A DNA stretch of 64,000 nucleotides from contig NC_016622.1 of the NCBI RefSeq assembly GCF_000283655.1, positions 2,802,501 through 2,866,500 on the forward strand, read 5' to 3'. The translations under genes were made by a program, and so were the position numbers. The stretch is from Azospirillum lipoferum 4B (GTDB lineage: Bacteria > Pseudomonadota > Alphaproteobacteria > Azospirillales > Azospirillaceae). The first letter of the stretch is position 1; every line of letters begins with the position of its first letter. Below the pieces are notes generated by a model that saw nothing but the letters and a program-made list of their open reading frames with translations, had not been told where the DNA came from and ran no database searches. Below are positions 38,488-51,604 of the stretch, one piece after another.

Positions 38488-39399
38488 TTACTCCTCTCCC
38501 CCCAGCCGGTGCAGCACGTCATCCAGCTGGTCGAGCGTCTGGTAGTGGATGGTGATCGTCCCGCGCTGACCCTGCGGATTGATTGCGACCTTCAGCCCGA
38601 TGCGGGCGGAGATCTCCTCCTCCAGATTGATCAGATCGACGTCCTTCATCGCCGGGGCGGTGCCGGATCCGTCATTCGCGGCCTTGCCCTTCTTCGCCTT
38701 GGGCTGGTCGCCACGCATCAGGTCTTCGGTCTGGCGGACGTTCAGGCCACGGCTGACCACCTCGCGGGCGGCTGCGGCCGGATCCGGGGCGGTCAGCAGG
38801 GCGCGGGCATGGCCGGCAGTCAGCGCGCCGTCCTGCACCATCGACTTGACCGGATCCGGCAGAGCCAGCAGGCGCATCATGTTGGCGACATGGCTGCGGC
38901 TCTTGCCGACGGCGCGGGCCAGATCCTCCTGCGTGTGCTCGAACTCCTCCATCAGGCGGCGGTAACCCTCCGCCTCTTCCAGAGGGGTCAGATCCTGGCG
39001 CTGGATGTTCTCGATCAGCGCGATTTCCAGCGCCTCGCGGTCGCTGAGATCGCGGATGATGACCGGCACCTCGTGCAGGCCGGCGATCTGCGCGGCGCGC
39101 CAGCGGCGTTCGCCGGCGATCAGCTCGTAGGAGTTCGCGTCCTCGGCGTCACGGCGCACCAGCAGCGGCTGAAGGATACCCTTGTCGCGGATGGACTCGA
39201 CAAGGCCGCTGATCGCCTCTTCGTCGAACTTCCGCCGCGGCTGGTATTTGCCGGGGTGGACGAACTCGATCGGCACCTGCTTGGACTGCCGCACCTTGTC
39301 GAGCGCCGAATAATCCTCGGTCGCCTCGCCGAACAGGGCGGAGAGGCCGCGGCCCAGGCTGGCGCGGCGGGCGCCTCCTTGCTTGGTGTCGTCGATCAT
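38488..39399 (-). CDS. parB: Chromosome-partitioning protein ParB (CTPase, parS binding)
   Basis: 303-residue centromere-binding protein. It begins with [11 protein letters not shown]; the CTP-binding GERRWRAA box is at 96-103; the parS-reading helix-turn-helix is at about 157-178 ([20 protein letters not shown]). The C-terminal dimerisation domain ends [19 protein letters not shown]. Five putative target sites are present in the window. It is the last gene of the mnmE-mnmG-rsmG-parA-parB set, overlapping the parA stop by four bases. Confidence 0.97.
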   Translation of the reverse strand: MIDDTKQGGARRASLGRGLSALFGEATEDYSALDKVRQSKQVPIEFVHPGKYQPRRKFDEEAISGLVESIRDKGILQPLLVRRDAEDANSYELIAGERRWRAAQIAGLHEVPVIIRDLSDREALEIALIENIQRQDLTPLEEAEGYRRLMEEFEHTQEDLARAVGKSRSHVANMMRLLALPDPVKSMVQDGALTAGHARALLTAPDPAAAAREVVSRGLNVRQTEDLMRGDQPKAKKGKAANDGSGTAPAMKDVDLINLEEEISARIGLKVAINPQGQRGTITIHYQTLDQLDDVLHRLGGEE

Positions 39400-40193
39400 G
39401 CGGTCAGTCTCTTCTCACGGCGCAGCACCTCGCCCGCCAGATGGATGTAGGCCTGGGATCCGGGGCAGCGCATGTCATAGATCAGCACCGGCTTGCCGTG
39501 CGACGGCGCTTCGGAGACCTTGACGTTGCGCGGGATCACGGTGTCGTACACCTTCTCCCCGAAGAAACCACGAACGTCCGCCGCCACCATGTCCGACAGG
39601 TTGTTGCGCTTGTCGAACATGGTCAGTACGACGCCGTGGATGTCGAGGTTCGGGTTGAAGGCGCGCTTCACCCGCTCGATGGTGCGGACCAGATGGCTGA
39701 GACCCTCCAGCGCGTAGAACTCGCACTGCAGGGGAACCATCACGGCATGAGAGGCGACCAGCGCGTTCAGCGTCAGCAGACCCAGCGCCGGCGGGCAGTC
39801 GATCAGGACATAGTCGTATTCCAGCGCGCTGTTGGCGACCGCCTCGCGCAGGCGGAACTCACGCCGCTCGGCGCCGACCAGCTCGATCTCCGCACCCGAC
39901 AGGTCGACCGACGAGGTGATGATCGACAGGTTCGGCACTGAGGAAGGGGTAGCGGCATCCTCCAGCGACACGTCGTCGAACAGCACGTCATAGATGCCGA
40001 CGCGGCGGTCGGAGCGCGAAATGCCGAGCCCGGTGGACGCATTGCCCTGCGGGTCGAGATCGATCACCAGCACCCGCTTGCCGATGACGGCGAGCGCGGT
40101 GGCAAGGTTGATCGTCGTCGTGGTCTTGCCCACGCCGCCCTTCTGGTTGGCAATCGCAACCACACGGGCAAGGGGACGGGTGACGGCAGACAT
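39396..40193 (-). CDS. parA: Chromosome-partitioning ATPase ParA
   Basis: 265-residue deviant-Walker ATPase that pulls ParB-parS complexes across the nucleoid. The Walker A NQKGGVGKTTTTINLATALA contains the signature lysine (K18), and LIDCPPALGLLTLNAL carries Walker B. The start MSAVTRPLARVVAIANQ matches the family. An ATG at 40262 overlaps the rsmG stop by four bases and would add 23 unconserved residues; that coupling leaves the start open. Transcribed before parB. Confidence 0.96.
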   Translation of the reverse strand: MSAVTRPLARVVAIANQKGGVGKTTTTINLATALAVIGKRVLVIDLDPQGNASTGLGISRSDRRVGIYDVLFDDVSLEDAATPSSVPNLSIITSSVDLSGAEIELVGAERREFRLREAVANSALEYDYVLIDCPPALGLLTLNALVASHAVMVPLQCEFYALEGLSHLVRTIERVKRAFNPNLDIHGVVLTMFDKRNNLSDMVAADVRGFFGEKVYDTVIPRNVKVSEAPSHGKPVLIYDMRCPGSQAYIHLAGEVLRREKRLTA

Positions 40194-40258
40194 GGCAGCC
40201 TCTCGGGAGTCCGGTTGGCGGGAAGAAGGCGGGGGAACAACAGTGTCAGGCACGGTCT

Positions 40259-40869
40259 TCATGCACGCTCAAGGTGACTCACACGCAGGATGGTTCCGCT
40301 CGGATCGGTGCGGCTGTCAAATCGCTCAGAGTTCATTGTCCAATATTGCGTGGTGGCGGTCAATTCGTCGTCCAGTGCCGCGCCCTTGAGAAACAGGCAC
40401 TTGCCGCGCGATCCGATGAAGGGATGGGCCCAGGCGAACAGGTCGGCCAGCGGCGCCAATGCACGGGCTGTGACGACATCGGCCTCGATCCCGGTGACGG
40501 TCTCGATCCGCTTGGTGTGAACGGTGACCGGCGCTTCGCAGACGCGGGCGACCTCGCGGAGGAAGGCGCATTTGCGCACATCGCTCTCGATCAGATGCAC
40601 CTGCGGCACACCGAGAATGGCGAGCACCAGACCGGGAAAGCCGGCGCCGCTGCCGAGATCGACCAGAACCCGCGTGCCCTCCGGCAACAGCGGATAGAGC
40701 TGGGCGGAATCGAGGAAGTGACGCTTCCAGGCATCGGGCAGGGTGGAGGGGCCGACCAGATTGATCTTCGGCTGCCACTTGCGCAGCAGCCCCTCATAGG
40801 CAATCAGGCGGTCGAGTGTTTCACGTGAAACACCGGTGGCCTCCTGAAATGCGACGGCATCGAACCCGC

Positions 40870-40873
<4 letters not shown>
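40259..40873 (-). CDS. rsmG: 16S rRNA (guanine527-N7) methyltransferase RsmG
   Basis: 204-residue methyltransferase modifying G527 of 16S rRNA with SAM. The SAM-binding motif is [20 protein letters not shown] (about residues 69-88), followed by [17 protein letters not shown]. Residues 15-20 (VSRETL) are encoded by a perfect parS site (40817-40832). It overlaps mnmG by four bases and parA's upstream ATG by four bases, forming a tightly coupled run. Confidence 0.95.
40817..40832. other. parS: parS site (16/16) in rsmG
   Basis: Perfect TGTTTCACGTGAAACA palindrome within the rsmG coding sequence. One of two exact sites in the window, about 12 kb from the proposed origin. Confidence 0.93.
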
Positions 40874-42765
<1,892 letters not shown>

Positions 42766-42876
42766 GCGCGGGACCATAGCGGAATGGACGCTGGGATCCA
42801 AGAGGCGGGGCAGGGATATCGTGGGGTGGGGGAGTTACGGAAAGGTTGGGGGCAATCGCCTCAACACCCCACCCGC

Positions 42877-42892
42877 TGTTTCACGTGAAACA
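42877..42892. other. parS: parS site (16/16) between mnmE and mnmG
   Basis: Perfect TGTTTCACGTGAAACA, 5 bases beyond the mnmE stop and 111 bases upstream of the mnmG start. Two kb from the other perfect site. Confidence 0.94.
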
Positions 42893-42897
42893 CGCCC

Positions 42898-44226
42898 TCA
42901 CTTCCCGATGCAGAAGTCCCGGAAGATCACGTCCAGCAGATCCTCCACATCCACCCGTCCGGTGATGCGCCCAAGCGCCCGGCTGGCGAGACGCACATCC
43001 TCCGCTGCCAGTTCGGGAAGTGGCGCATCCAATGCCCGCAGCAGCGACTCACGACACTCGGTCAGCGCCGCACGGTGACGGGCGCGGGTCAGGGAGGGCG
43101 CGCTGCCGATCGCAAGGCGGTCGGCGCTGAACTCCGTCAGCTTCTCCTCCAGAGCCTTCAGCCCAGCCCCGGTCCGGGCAGAGACCAGGATCGGGGACAG
43201 ATCCGGCCGCAGGTCGGTGGCGGTCGCAAGGTCGGTCTTGTTGAACACCACCACCGTGTCGCGGTCGATCAGGTCCAGCGTCGCCGGATCCAGGTCGGGC
43301 AGGGTCGTTGCGTCGAACACCGCCACCTTCACGTCGGCCCGCGCCGCCCGGTCGCGGGCGCGGCGGATGCCTTCCTCCTCCACCTCGTCGGCGGCCGCCT
43401 CGCGCAGGCCGGCGGTATCGGCCAGCACGACCGGATAGCCGCCAAGATCGAGATGCACCTCGATGATGTCGCGGGTGGTTCCGGCGCGGGCAGAGACGAT
43501 GGCGGCGTCACGCCGGGCGAGCGCGTTCAACAGGCTCGACTTGCCGGCATTCGGCGCACCGACGATGGCGATGTGCAGCCCCTCGCGCAGACGCTCACCG
43601 CGGCCGCCGTCGTCGAGATGGGCGGCAATCTCCCCGGCCAGACCGGCGATCACCGGTCGGACGGCGTCGGCGACACCGCCGGGCAGGTCATCTTCGGCGA
43701 AGTCGATGTCGGCTTCGATGTGGGCCAGCGCGCGGGTCAGCCGCTCCCGCCAGCCATCATAGAGCCGGCCGAGCGCACCCCCCATCTGCCGCAGAGCCTG
43801 ACGGCGCTGGGCGTTGGTCTCGGCATCGATCAGGTCGGCGACCGCTTCGGCCTCCGTCAGGTCGAGCTTGCCGTTCTCGAAAGCGCGGCGGGTGAACTCG
43901 CCGGGTTCGGCCAGCCGCAAGCCCGGCAGGGTGGCAAGCGCCTCGATCACGCCGCTGACGACGGCACGGCCGCCATGCAGGTGCAGCTCCACCACATCCT
44001 CGCCGGTGAAGCTGGCGGGGGCGGTGAAGCGCAGAACCAGCGCATCGTCCAGCGCGTCGCCGCTCCGCGGATCGCGCAACTTGGTCAGCACGGCACGGCG
44101 TGGTGCAGGCAGGGGACGGCCGGTCAAGGCGGCGAGGGCGGATCCCGCCTCCGGTCCCGAAATGCGAACCACCGCCACACCGGATCGGCCGGGGGCAGTG
44201 GCGAGCGCGTAGATGGTGGTGAACAT
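42898..44226 (-). CDS. mnmE: tRNA modification GTPase MnmE (TrmE)
   Basis: 442-residue GTPase working with MnmG on U34 of tRNA. The tetrahydrofolate-binding N-domain starts MFTTIYALATAPGRSGVAVV; the G domain has GAPNAGKSSLLNALA (about 225-239), DTAGLREA and FNKTDL; the C-terminus is CIGK, whose Cys is catalytic. An alternative GTG start at 44244 would overlap the upstream [2Fe-2S] gene. Last in a short run that begins with a DUF6489-like gene and a ferredoxin-like gene. Confidence 0.96.
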   Translation of the reverse strand: MFTTIYALATAPGRSGVAVVRISGPEAGSALAALTGRPLPAPRRAVLTKLRDPRSGDALDDALVLRFTAPASFTGEDVVELHLHGGRAVVSGVIEALATLPGLRLAEPGEFTRRAFENGKLDLTEAEAVADLIDAETNAQRRQALRQMGGALGRLYDGWRERLTRALAHIEADIDFAEDDLPGGVADAVRPVIAGLAGEIAAHLDDGGRGERLREGLHIAIVGAPNAGKSSLLNALARRDAAIVSARAGTTRDIIEVHLDLGGYPVVLADTAGLREAAADEVEEEGIRRARDRAARADVKVAVFDATTLPDLDPATLDLIDRDTVVVFNKTDLATATDLRPDLSPILVSARTGAGLKALEEKLTEFSADRLAIGSAPSLTRARHRAALTECRESLLRALDAPLPELAAEDVRLASRALGRITGRVDVEDLLDVIFRDFCIGK

Positions 44227-44236
44227 CGCTGTCAGA

Positions 44237-44611
44237 TCAGCCACGCTGCTCGGGCCGCAGCTCCCGCTGCTCCGTCGTCAGCAGCAGCCGCTCGACGCGG
44301 CGACCTTCGACCAGATGGGTCTGCAGGATTTCGTCCACGTCGCCGGTGCTGCGATAGGTGTACCAGACGCCTTCGGGATAGATCACCAGCGTCGGGCCCA
44401 GTTCGCAGCGGTCGAGACAGCCGGCTGAGTTGATCCGCACCTTGCCGTCGAAGCCGAGTTCGCGGGCGCGGGCCTTCATATAGTCGCGCAGCTTCTCCGA
44501 CCCGTGGGCGGCGCAGGATCCGCGCTTGTGCCCATCGGGACGGCGGTTGGTGCAGCAAAATACGTGGGCTTCGAAATACGGCTTTTGCGCTTCAATAGTT
44601 TGGTCGGTCAC
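44237..44611 (-). CDS. Thioredoxin-like [2Fe-2S] ferredoxin protein
   Basis: 124-residue protein of the thioredoxin-like ferredoxin class. The cluster ligands are CX12C (from C in HVFCCTNRRPDG to C in KRGSCAAHG) and CX3C (GCLDRCELG), with LVIYPEGVWY at the strand that follows. The partner and electron path are unknown. GTG start at 44611 has AGGAAGAAA upstream and overlaps the stop of the next gene by four bases. It precedes mnmE by 10 bases or less, an unusual neighbour for a tRNA-modification gene. Confidence 0.87.
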   Translation of the reverse strand: MTDQTIEAQKPYFEAHVFCCTNRRPDGHKRGSCAAHGSEKLRDYMKARARELGFDGKVRINSAGCLDRCELGPTLVIYPEGVWYTYRSTGDVDEILQTHLVEGRRVERLLLTTEQRELRPEQRG

Positions 44612-44859
44612 TTTCTTCCTTCCTGCCCCAGGGCAGACGCCATCTGGGACCAAAACATCTTCTGCATCTGCTCCATGCCCTGGATACCGGCGGGAAGCCA
44701 GGTTTTCAGCATGGTCTCCGGGTCCATGGCCTGGAGGTTCGCACGCATCCGCTCCTGGATCTCGTGCATCATGGCATCCTGCATCGGCTTCACGTCGGGC
44801 AGGCCCAGGAAGTGCCGGGCTTCATCCGGGGTGCAGTCGATATCGACGGTGATTTTCAT
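44608..44859 (-). CDS. Small conserved protein, DUF6489-like
   Basis: 83-residue protein starting MKITVDIDCTPDEARHFLGL and containing Met-rich helices (IQGMEQMQKMFWSQMASAL). This opening is shared by small alphaproteobacterial proteins of unknown function; the DUF6489 label is from memory of that pattern. The ribosome-binding site is GGAGGGGGTCAC. Its stop overlaps the [2Fe-2S] gene's GTG start. It has sequence features like phasin or granule-associated helices, but no evidence supports such a role. Confidence 0.75.
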   Translation of the reverse strand: MKITVDIDCTPDEARHFLGLPDVKPMQDAMMHEIQERMRANLQAMDPETMLKTWLPAGIQGMEQMQKMFWSQMASALGQEGRK

Positions 44860-45043
44860 GTGACCCCCTCCAGAACCCGGGACCTGGCGCCAAAGGAGGC
44901 ACCGGTCCAGGCATTGGCCGTGTTGATTTTGGGGTTGAGCGCCGCGGCGGCTCATGCCCCACTATACAGATAGGATGCACTGGCGCAACGCCACCCCGGC
45001 GCCACCTATTGAGTCTCGACACACCAACAGATCGGACACCGCC

Positions 45044-47095
<2,052 letters not shown>

Positions 47096-47113
47096 ACTTT
47101 GCGGGAGGAAACC

Positions 47114-47626
47114 ATGGCGCGTCTTTCCATCGACAGCCCGCTCGGCCCCCTGATGCTGACCGGGGACGGATCCGCTCTGACCTCGGTCGGCTGGGGTCGT
47201 TTCGACCATGACGAACCCGATGCGGTGCTGATCGAGACGGCGCGCCAGTTGGAGGCTTATTTCGCCGGCCGGCTCCATCGTTTCGACCTGCCGCTGAAAC
47301 CGGCCGGCACCCCGTTCCGGCAGAGCGTTTGGGACGCGATGCTGGCAATCCCCTATGGCGGCACCGCGACCTATGGCGGAATGGCGAAGCTGCTGAGCAG
47401 CGCGCCGCGCGCGGTCGGCGGGGCCTGCGGGGCCAACCCGATCCCGATCATCATTCCCTGCCACCGGGTGCTGGCCAGCGGCGGAGCGCCCGGCGGCTAT
47501 TCCGGCCATGGCGGGCTCGACACCAAGGCGTGGCTGCTGGCGCTGGAACGCCGGCATGCCGGCCCAGCGAATTCCAGCAGGGGGCAGGGCAACGGCGCGG
47601 CGGCGGAGCAGTTCGCGCTGCTGTAA
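47114..47626 (+). CDS. ogt: Methylated-DNA-protein-cysteine S-methyltransferase
   Basis: 170-residue suicide repair protein that moves alkyl groups from O6-alkylguanine to its own Cys. The reactive centre is IIIPCHRVLASGG with C116; GGACGANPIP precedes it. The N-terminal Ada-like half is present but short. The last 20 residues (ANSSRGQGNGAAAEQFALL) are a low-complexity tail. The ribosome-binding site GGGAGGAAACC lies before the ATG. It is 18 bases after the DUF255 gene, so co-transcription is likely. Confidence 0.93.
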   Translation: MARLSIDSPLGPLMLTGDGSALTSVGWGRFDHDEPDAVLIETARQLEAYFAGRLHRFDLPLKPAGTPFRQSVWDAMLAIPYGGTATYGGMAKLLSSAPRAVGGACGANPIPIIIPCHRVLASGGAPGGYSGHGGLDTKAWLLALERRHAGPANSSRGQGNGAAAEQFALL

Positions 47627-47672
47627 GGCTCACGCCAAATCAACGATCAACGTTAAGGGATACCAAACCACC

Positions 47673-48647
47673 ATGGTTCACGCGATCCGCATCCACGAAC
47701 ACGGCGGGCCGGAGGTTCTGCGCTGGGACGAGATCGAGGTGGGAGAGCCCGGCTCCGGTCAGGTGCGAATCCGCCAGACCGCGGTCGGGCTGAACTACAT
47801 CGACACCTATCACCGCTCCGGCGCCTACAAGCTGCCGGATCTGCCGGCGGTGATCGGCATGGCCGGTACCGGCGTGGTCGAGGCGCTGGGTCCGGACGTC
47901 ACCACGCTGAAGGTCGGCGACCGCGTCGGCTACGCCATGTCCATCGGCGCCTATGCCGAGAGCCGCCTGATCGCCGCCGACCGGCTGGTGCCGCTGCCGA
48001 GCTGGCTCGACGAGCAAGCGACCGCCGCCACGCTGCTGCAGGGGTTGACCGCACAGTATCTGCTGCGCAGCACCCATGTGGTGCAGCCCGGCGACACCAT
48101 CCTGGTGCAGGCCGCAGCCGGCGGGGTGGGACTGCTGCTGTGTTCCTGGGCGCGGCATCTCGGCGCCACGGTGATCGGCACGGTCGGATCGGCGGAGAAG
48201 GCCGAGTTGGCGAAGGCCCATGGCTGCCACCACACCATCGACTATACCCGCGAGAACTTCGTCACCCGGGTGAAGGACCTGACGGACGGGCAGGGCGTGC
48301 CGGTCGTCTATGACGGCGTCGGCAAGACGACCTTCCTGGACGGGTTGGACTGCCTTCGGCCGCGCGGCCTGATGGTGCTGTTCGGTGCCGCATCCGGCGC
48401 GCCGGCACCGCTGGATCTGGGGCTGCTGGCGGCGAAGGGGTCGCTGTATGTGACCCGGCCGACGCTGGCGACCTACACCGCCAAGCGGGAGGATTTGATG
48501 GCGTCTGCCGCGGATCTGTTCGACGCGGTGAAGAATGGCGGGGTGACGTTCACGGTGAACCAGCGCTTTGCGCTGAAGGACACCGCGGAGGCGCATCGGG
48601 CGCTCGAGGCGCGGGCGACGACGGGGTCGACGGTGCTGGTGCCGTAA
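47673..48647 (+). CDS. qorA: NADPH:quinone oxidoreductase (zeta-crystallin type)
   Basis: 324-residue zinc-free medium-chain reductase. The N-terminal domain starts MVHAIRIHEHGGPEVLRWDE, has GLNYIDTYHRSGAYK, and the nucleotide-binding motif is AAAGGVGLLLCSWARHLGA. Cys zinc ligands of alcohol dehydrogenases are absent. It reduces quinones by one or two electrons in characterised relatives; the true substrate here is unknown. It follows ogt by 46 bases and is convergent with dnaQ across a palindromic repeat. Confidence 0.93.
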   Translation: MVHAIRIHEHGGPEVLRWDEIEVGEPGSGQVRIRQTAVGLNYIDTYHRSGAYKLPDLPAVIGMAGTGVVEALGPDVTTLKVGDRVGYAMSIGAYAESRLIAADRLVPLPSWLDEQATAATLLQGLTAQYLLRSTHVVQPGDTILVQAAAGGVGLLLCSWARHLGATVIGTVGSAEKAELAKAHGCHHTIDYTRENFVTRVKDLTDGQGVPVVYDGVGKTTFLDGLDCLRPRGLMVLFGAASGAPAPLDLGLLAAKGSLYVTRPTLATYTAKREDLMASAADLFDAVKNGGVTFTVNQRFALKDTAEAHRALEARATTGSTVLVP

Positions 48648-48663
48648 GGTTTCGGCCGGCGAT

Positions 48664-48768
48664 TGCCCCCACCCCAACCCTCCCCCTCTTCGAGGGAGAG
48701 GGTGCCTTATGCGAGGCGGCGGCAGTCCCCTCTCCCGCGCCAGCGGGGGAGGGTTAGGGAGGGGGTCG
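48664..48768. repeat. GC-rich palindromic repeat pair (copy 6)
   Basis: CCCCACCCCAACCCTCCCCC followed by TCTTCGAGGGAGAGGG, then the mirror unit CCCTCTCCCGCGCCAGCGGG followed by GGAGGGTTAGGGAGGGGG. It lies between the convergent qorA and dnaQ genes. Confidence 0.83.
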
Positions 48769-48778
48769 CGGACGTGCG

Positions 48779-49462
48779 CTACTCCACCGCCCAAAGCGGG
48801 TTCTTCATCTTCTTCAGCATCTCCGCATGCGCTGCGGCCTCCTCCTCGCTGACGGCGAAGACGCGGGCTTCGCGGAAGGGGCGGTCGATGCGGACCGGGC
48901 CGGCGGATCCGCCCTTCGATGCCGGACCGCCGGCGAAGGACAGGCCGGTCTGCCGCCCGCCCAGCAGCTCCAGATAAACCTCGGCCAGCAGCTGGGCGTC
49001 GAGCAACGCGCCGTGCAGAGTGCGGTTGGAGTTGTCGACGCCGAAACGCTTGCACAGCGCATCCAGCGTGGCGGGCGAGCCGGGGAACTTCTGTCGGGCC
49101 ATCAGCAGCGTGTCGATGGCCCGATCCTTCGGCATCACCGGGTAGCCGGCAATCTTCAGCTCCCAGTTCAGGAAGTGCATGTCGAAGGCGGCGTTGTGGA
49201 TCACCAGCGGGGAATCGCCGATGAAGGCGACGAAGTCGGCGGCGACGTCGTTGAACAGCGGCTTGTCGGCCAGAAATTCCGTGCTCAGCCCATGGACGGC
49301 GAAGGCCTCCGGCGGCATGTCGCGTTCGGGGTTGAGGTAGACGTGGAAGCGTTCACCGGTGGCGAGGTGGTTGACCAGCTCGATGCAGCCGATCTCGACC
49401 AGCCGGTGACCCTCCTCCGGCTTGAAGCCCGTGGTTTCGGTGTCGAGAACGATTTCACGCAT
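48779..49462 (-). CDS. dnaQ: DNA polymerase III epsilon subunit (proofreading exonuclease)
   Basis: 227-residue 3'-5' exonuclease of the replicative polymerase. Exo I is IVLDTETTGFKPEEGHRLVE with D7 and E9; Exo II HNAAFDMHFLNWEL; Exo III is NRTLHGALLDAQLLAEVYLE with the catalytic His-Asp. The C-terminal region (about 180-227), which normally binds the alpha subunit, is rather diverged. Start MREIVLDTETTG; it overlaps coaE by 8 bases and is the last gene of the run ppsR-maf-aroE-coaE-dnaQ leading away from the origin. Confidence 0.95.
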   Translation of the reverse strand: MREIVLDTETTGFKPEEGHRLVEIGCIELVNHLATGERFHVYLNPERDMPPEAFAVHGLSTEFLADKPLFNDVAADFVAFIGDSPLVIHNAAFDMHFLNWELKIAGYPVMPKDRAIDTLLMARQKFPGSPATLDALCKRFGVDNSNRTLHGALLDAQLLAEVYLELLGGRQTGLSFAGGPASKGGSAGPVRIDRPFREARVFAVSEEEAAAHAEMLKKMKNPLWAVE

Positions 49463-50099
49463 GATGGATTTGCCCTGGTTGATAGCCGCGCGGCGGCCAA
49501 TGTCTGCCCGGCCGCCGCATCACGTTCCGCACAATGCCCTGAAGTGCCCGCCGCGTCACCAGCCGACCGGCGCCGGTCGGTACGACATAGTCGGCACGCC
49601 GCCGCTTCTCCGCATCCGGCATCTGGCGGGCGAGGATGCCGGCGAACTTCTCCGCCGTCATTCCCGGCCGGGCCAGCACGCGGGCGCGCTGCACGGCGAA
49701 GGGAGCGGAGACCACGACGGTGGCGTCGACCCGCCGCTCGCCATGGGTCTCGAACAGCAGCGGGATGTCCAGCACGGCGATCTTCACACCACGGCGTGCC
49801 GCACGGGCGAGGAAGTCGCGCTGCGCCGCCTGGACCATCGGATGCAGGATCGCCTCCAGCCGCTTCAGCGCATCCGGATCACGGAACACCGCGGCGCCAA
49901 GCGCCGGCCGGCTGACCGCCCCGTCGATCACCACGCCGGGGAAGGCGGCATCGATGACCGGCACCGCCCGGCCGCCGCGGCCGAGCAGCCCATGCACCAC
50001 CGCATCGGAATCGCAGACCGGGGCGCCCATCGCCTGCAGCATGCGGGCGGCGGTGCTCTTGCCCATGCCGATGGAACCGGTCAGGCCCAGCACGATCAT
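49455..50099 (-). CDS. coaE: Dephospho-CoA kinase
   Basis: 214-residue kinase that completes coenzyme A synthesis by phosphorylating dephospho-CoA. P-loop GSIGMGKST is at residues 8-16, followed by DSDAVVHGLL, VLDIPLLFETHGE and the acceptor region near VVVSAPFAVQRARVLAR. Length is normal. It starts 9 bases after the aroE stop and overlaps dnaQ by 8 bases. Confidence 0.95.
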   Translation of the reverse strand: MIVLGLTGSIGMGKSTAARMLQAMGAPVCDSDAVVHGLLGRGGRAVPVIDAAFPGVVIDGAVSRPALGAAVFRDPDALKRLEAILHPMVQAAQRDFLARAARRGVKIAVLDIPLLFETHGERRVDATVVVSAPFAVQRARVLARPGMTAEKFAGILARQMPDAEKRRRADYVVPTGAGRLVTRRALQGIVRNVMRRPGRHWPPRGYQPGQIHHA

Positions 50100-50108
50100 G
50101 GCCGTGCC

Positions 50109-51005
50109 TCAGTCTTCCGAAACGGACGGGGCCAGAACGAAGCGGGTCAGTTCCGCCGTCACCTGCGGCTCGACGCCGAACCAAGCCTTGAAGCCGGGAC
50201 GCGCCTGGTGCAGCAGCATGCCGATGCCGCCCGCCACCGGATTGCCGCGCGTCCTGGCCTCGGCCAGCAGCGGGGTTTCCAGCGGCACATAGACGATGTC
50301 GTTGACGACCGCCGCGAGGGGCAGGGCACGCAGGGACAGGTCCAGCGCCGGCTGGCCCGCCATGCCCTGGGTGGTGGTGTTGACCAGCAGCGCGGCACCG
50401 TCGAGCGCCGTTTCACGTGAAACCCAATCGACCACCGTCACGCCGCCGTTCAGCCCGACCGCGGCCAGATCCGCCGCCAGCTCTTCGGCACGGGCACGGG
50501 TGCGGTTGACCAGACGGACCTCCGGCGCACCGGCGTCGAGCAGGGCGACCACCACGGCACGGGCAGCACCGCCGGCGCCGATCACCACGGCCGGACCGCT
50601 CTCGGCCGTCCAGCCAGGCTGTTCGGCGCGCAAATTCTCGATGAAGCCGAAGCCGTCGGTGTTGCCACCCTCCAGCGCGCCGTCCTCTGCCACCACGATG
50701 GTGTTGACAGCACCCATGCGCCGCGCGGTCTCATCAAGCCGGTCGACGGTGCGATAGGCGATCTCCTTCAGCGGGACGGTGACGTTGCAGCCGCGAAAGC
50801 CCAGCGCGGGCAGGGCACGGATGGCCTGCTCGGCGCGCTCCGGCGCCACCGCCAGAGGGACATAGGCGCCGTCGATCCCATACTGCCGCAGCCAGAATCC
50901 GTGAAGCCGGGGAGACCGCGAATGGCCGATCGGCCAGCCCATGACGCCGGCGATCTTCGCCTTGCCGCTGATAGCCCCACCGCTGTTTGAAGGAACCGCC
51001 GTCAT
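50109..51005 (-). CDS. aroE: Shikimate dehydrogenase
   Basis: 298-residue NADP enzyme of aromatic amino acid synthesis. The shikimate site is WPIGHSRSPRLHGFWL (Ser about 29-31) and NVTVPLKE with K80, followed by GAGGAARAVVVALLDAG for NADP. A 14/16 parS lies inside the frame (50409-50424) encoding VSRET. The start ATG at 51005 overlaps the maf stop by four bases (ATGA), and AAGGA precedes it; the frame continues further upstream but is not conserved there. Confidence 0.95.
   Translation of the reverse strand: MTAVPSNSGGAISGKAKIAGVMGWPIGHSRSPRLHGFWLRQYGIDGAYVPLAVAPERAEQAIRALPALGFRGCNVTVPLKEIAYRTVDRLDETARRMGAVNTIVVAEDGALEGGNTDGFGFIENLRAEQPGWTAESGPAVVIGAGGAARAVVVALLDAGAPEVRLVNRTRARAEELAADLAAVGLNGGVTVVDWVSRETALDGAALLVNTTTQGMAGQPALDLSLRALPLAAVVNDIVYVPLETPLLAEARTRGNPVAGGIGMLLHQARPGFKAWFGVEPQVTAELTRFVLAPSVSED
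50409..50424. other. parS: parS-like site (14/16) in aroE
   Basis: CGTTTCACGTGAAACC differs from the consensus only at the two outermost bases, leaving a perfect 14-base core. About 2 kb from the proposed origin. Confidence 0.8.
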
Positions 51006-51604
51006 TCCTTGCCAACCCCATGCACGCGCAGAAACCCGAGCAGCGGCAGCAGCGGCAGCCCGAGGATGGTGAAGAAATCGCCTTCGACCCGCTGGAACAG
51101 CTGCGCTCCCAACCCTTCCAGCTGATAGGCACCGACCGAGTGCAGCACCTCGTCGCCGACGCGGTCGAGATAATCGTCGAGGAAGGATTCGGAAAAGTTG
51201 CGCATGGTCAGCCGGGCGCTGTCGACCTTGTGCCACATCCGCTCGCCGTCACGCACCACCACGGCACAGCTGACCAACCGATGGGTCTTGCCACGCAGGT
51301 CGAGCAGCTGCGCACGCGCCGCCGCCCGGTCGGCCGGCTTGTCGAACCAGCGCCCCTCGCATTCCAGCATCTGGTCGGCGCCGACCACCAGCGCGCCGGG
51401 ATGGCGGCGGGTGATGCGCTGGGCCTTCAGTTCGGCCAGGGCCTCGGCGACCGCATCGGCCGGCACGCCTTCCGCCCGGCCGGCGGCCTTAACCTCGTCC
51501 TCGTCGACCAGCGGCTTGTCGAGGATGGCGCTGACGCCGGCCTGCTCCAGCATCGCCGCCCGCGTGCGCGAGCCGGACGCCAGCACCAGAACGGGCGCGC
51601 TCAC
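51002..51604 (-). CDS. maf: Maf-like nucleoside triphosphate pyrophosphatase
   Basis: 200-residue Maf-family housecleaning pyrophosphatase. It begins VSAPVLVLASGSRTRAAMLE (GTG at 51604), with GVSAILDKPLVDEDEVKAAG (about 24-43) and VVGADQMLECEGR (about 75), the active-site Asp region. Start overlaps the ppsR stop by four bases (GTGA) and its stop overlaps aroE. The ppsR-maf-aroE-coaE-dnaQ order is conserved near alphaproteobacterial origins. Confidence 0.92.
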   Translation of the reverse strand: MSAPVLVLASGSRTRAAMLEQAGVSAILDKPLVDEDEVKAAGRAEGVPADAVAEALAELKAQRITRRHPGALVVGADQMLECEGRWFDKPADRAAARAQLLDLRGKTHRLVSCAVVVRDGERMWHKVDSARLTMRNFSESFLDDYLDRVGDEVLHSVGAYQLEGLGAQLFQRVEGDFFTILGLPLLPLLGFLRVHGVGKE

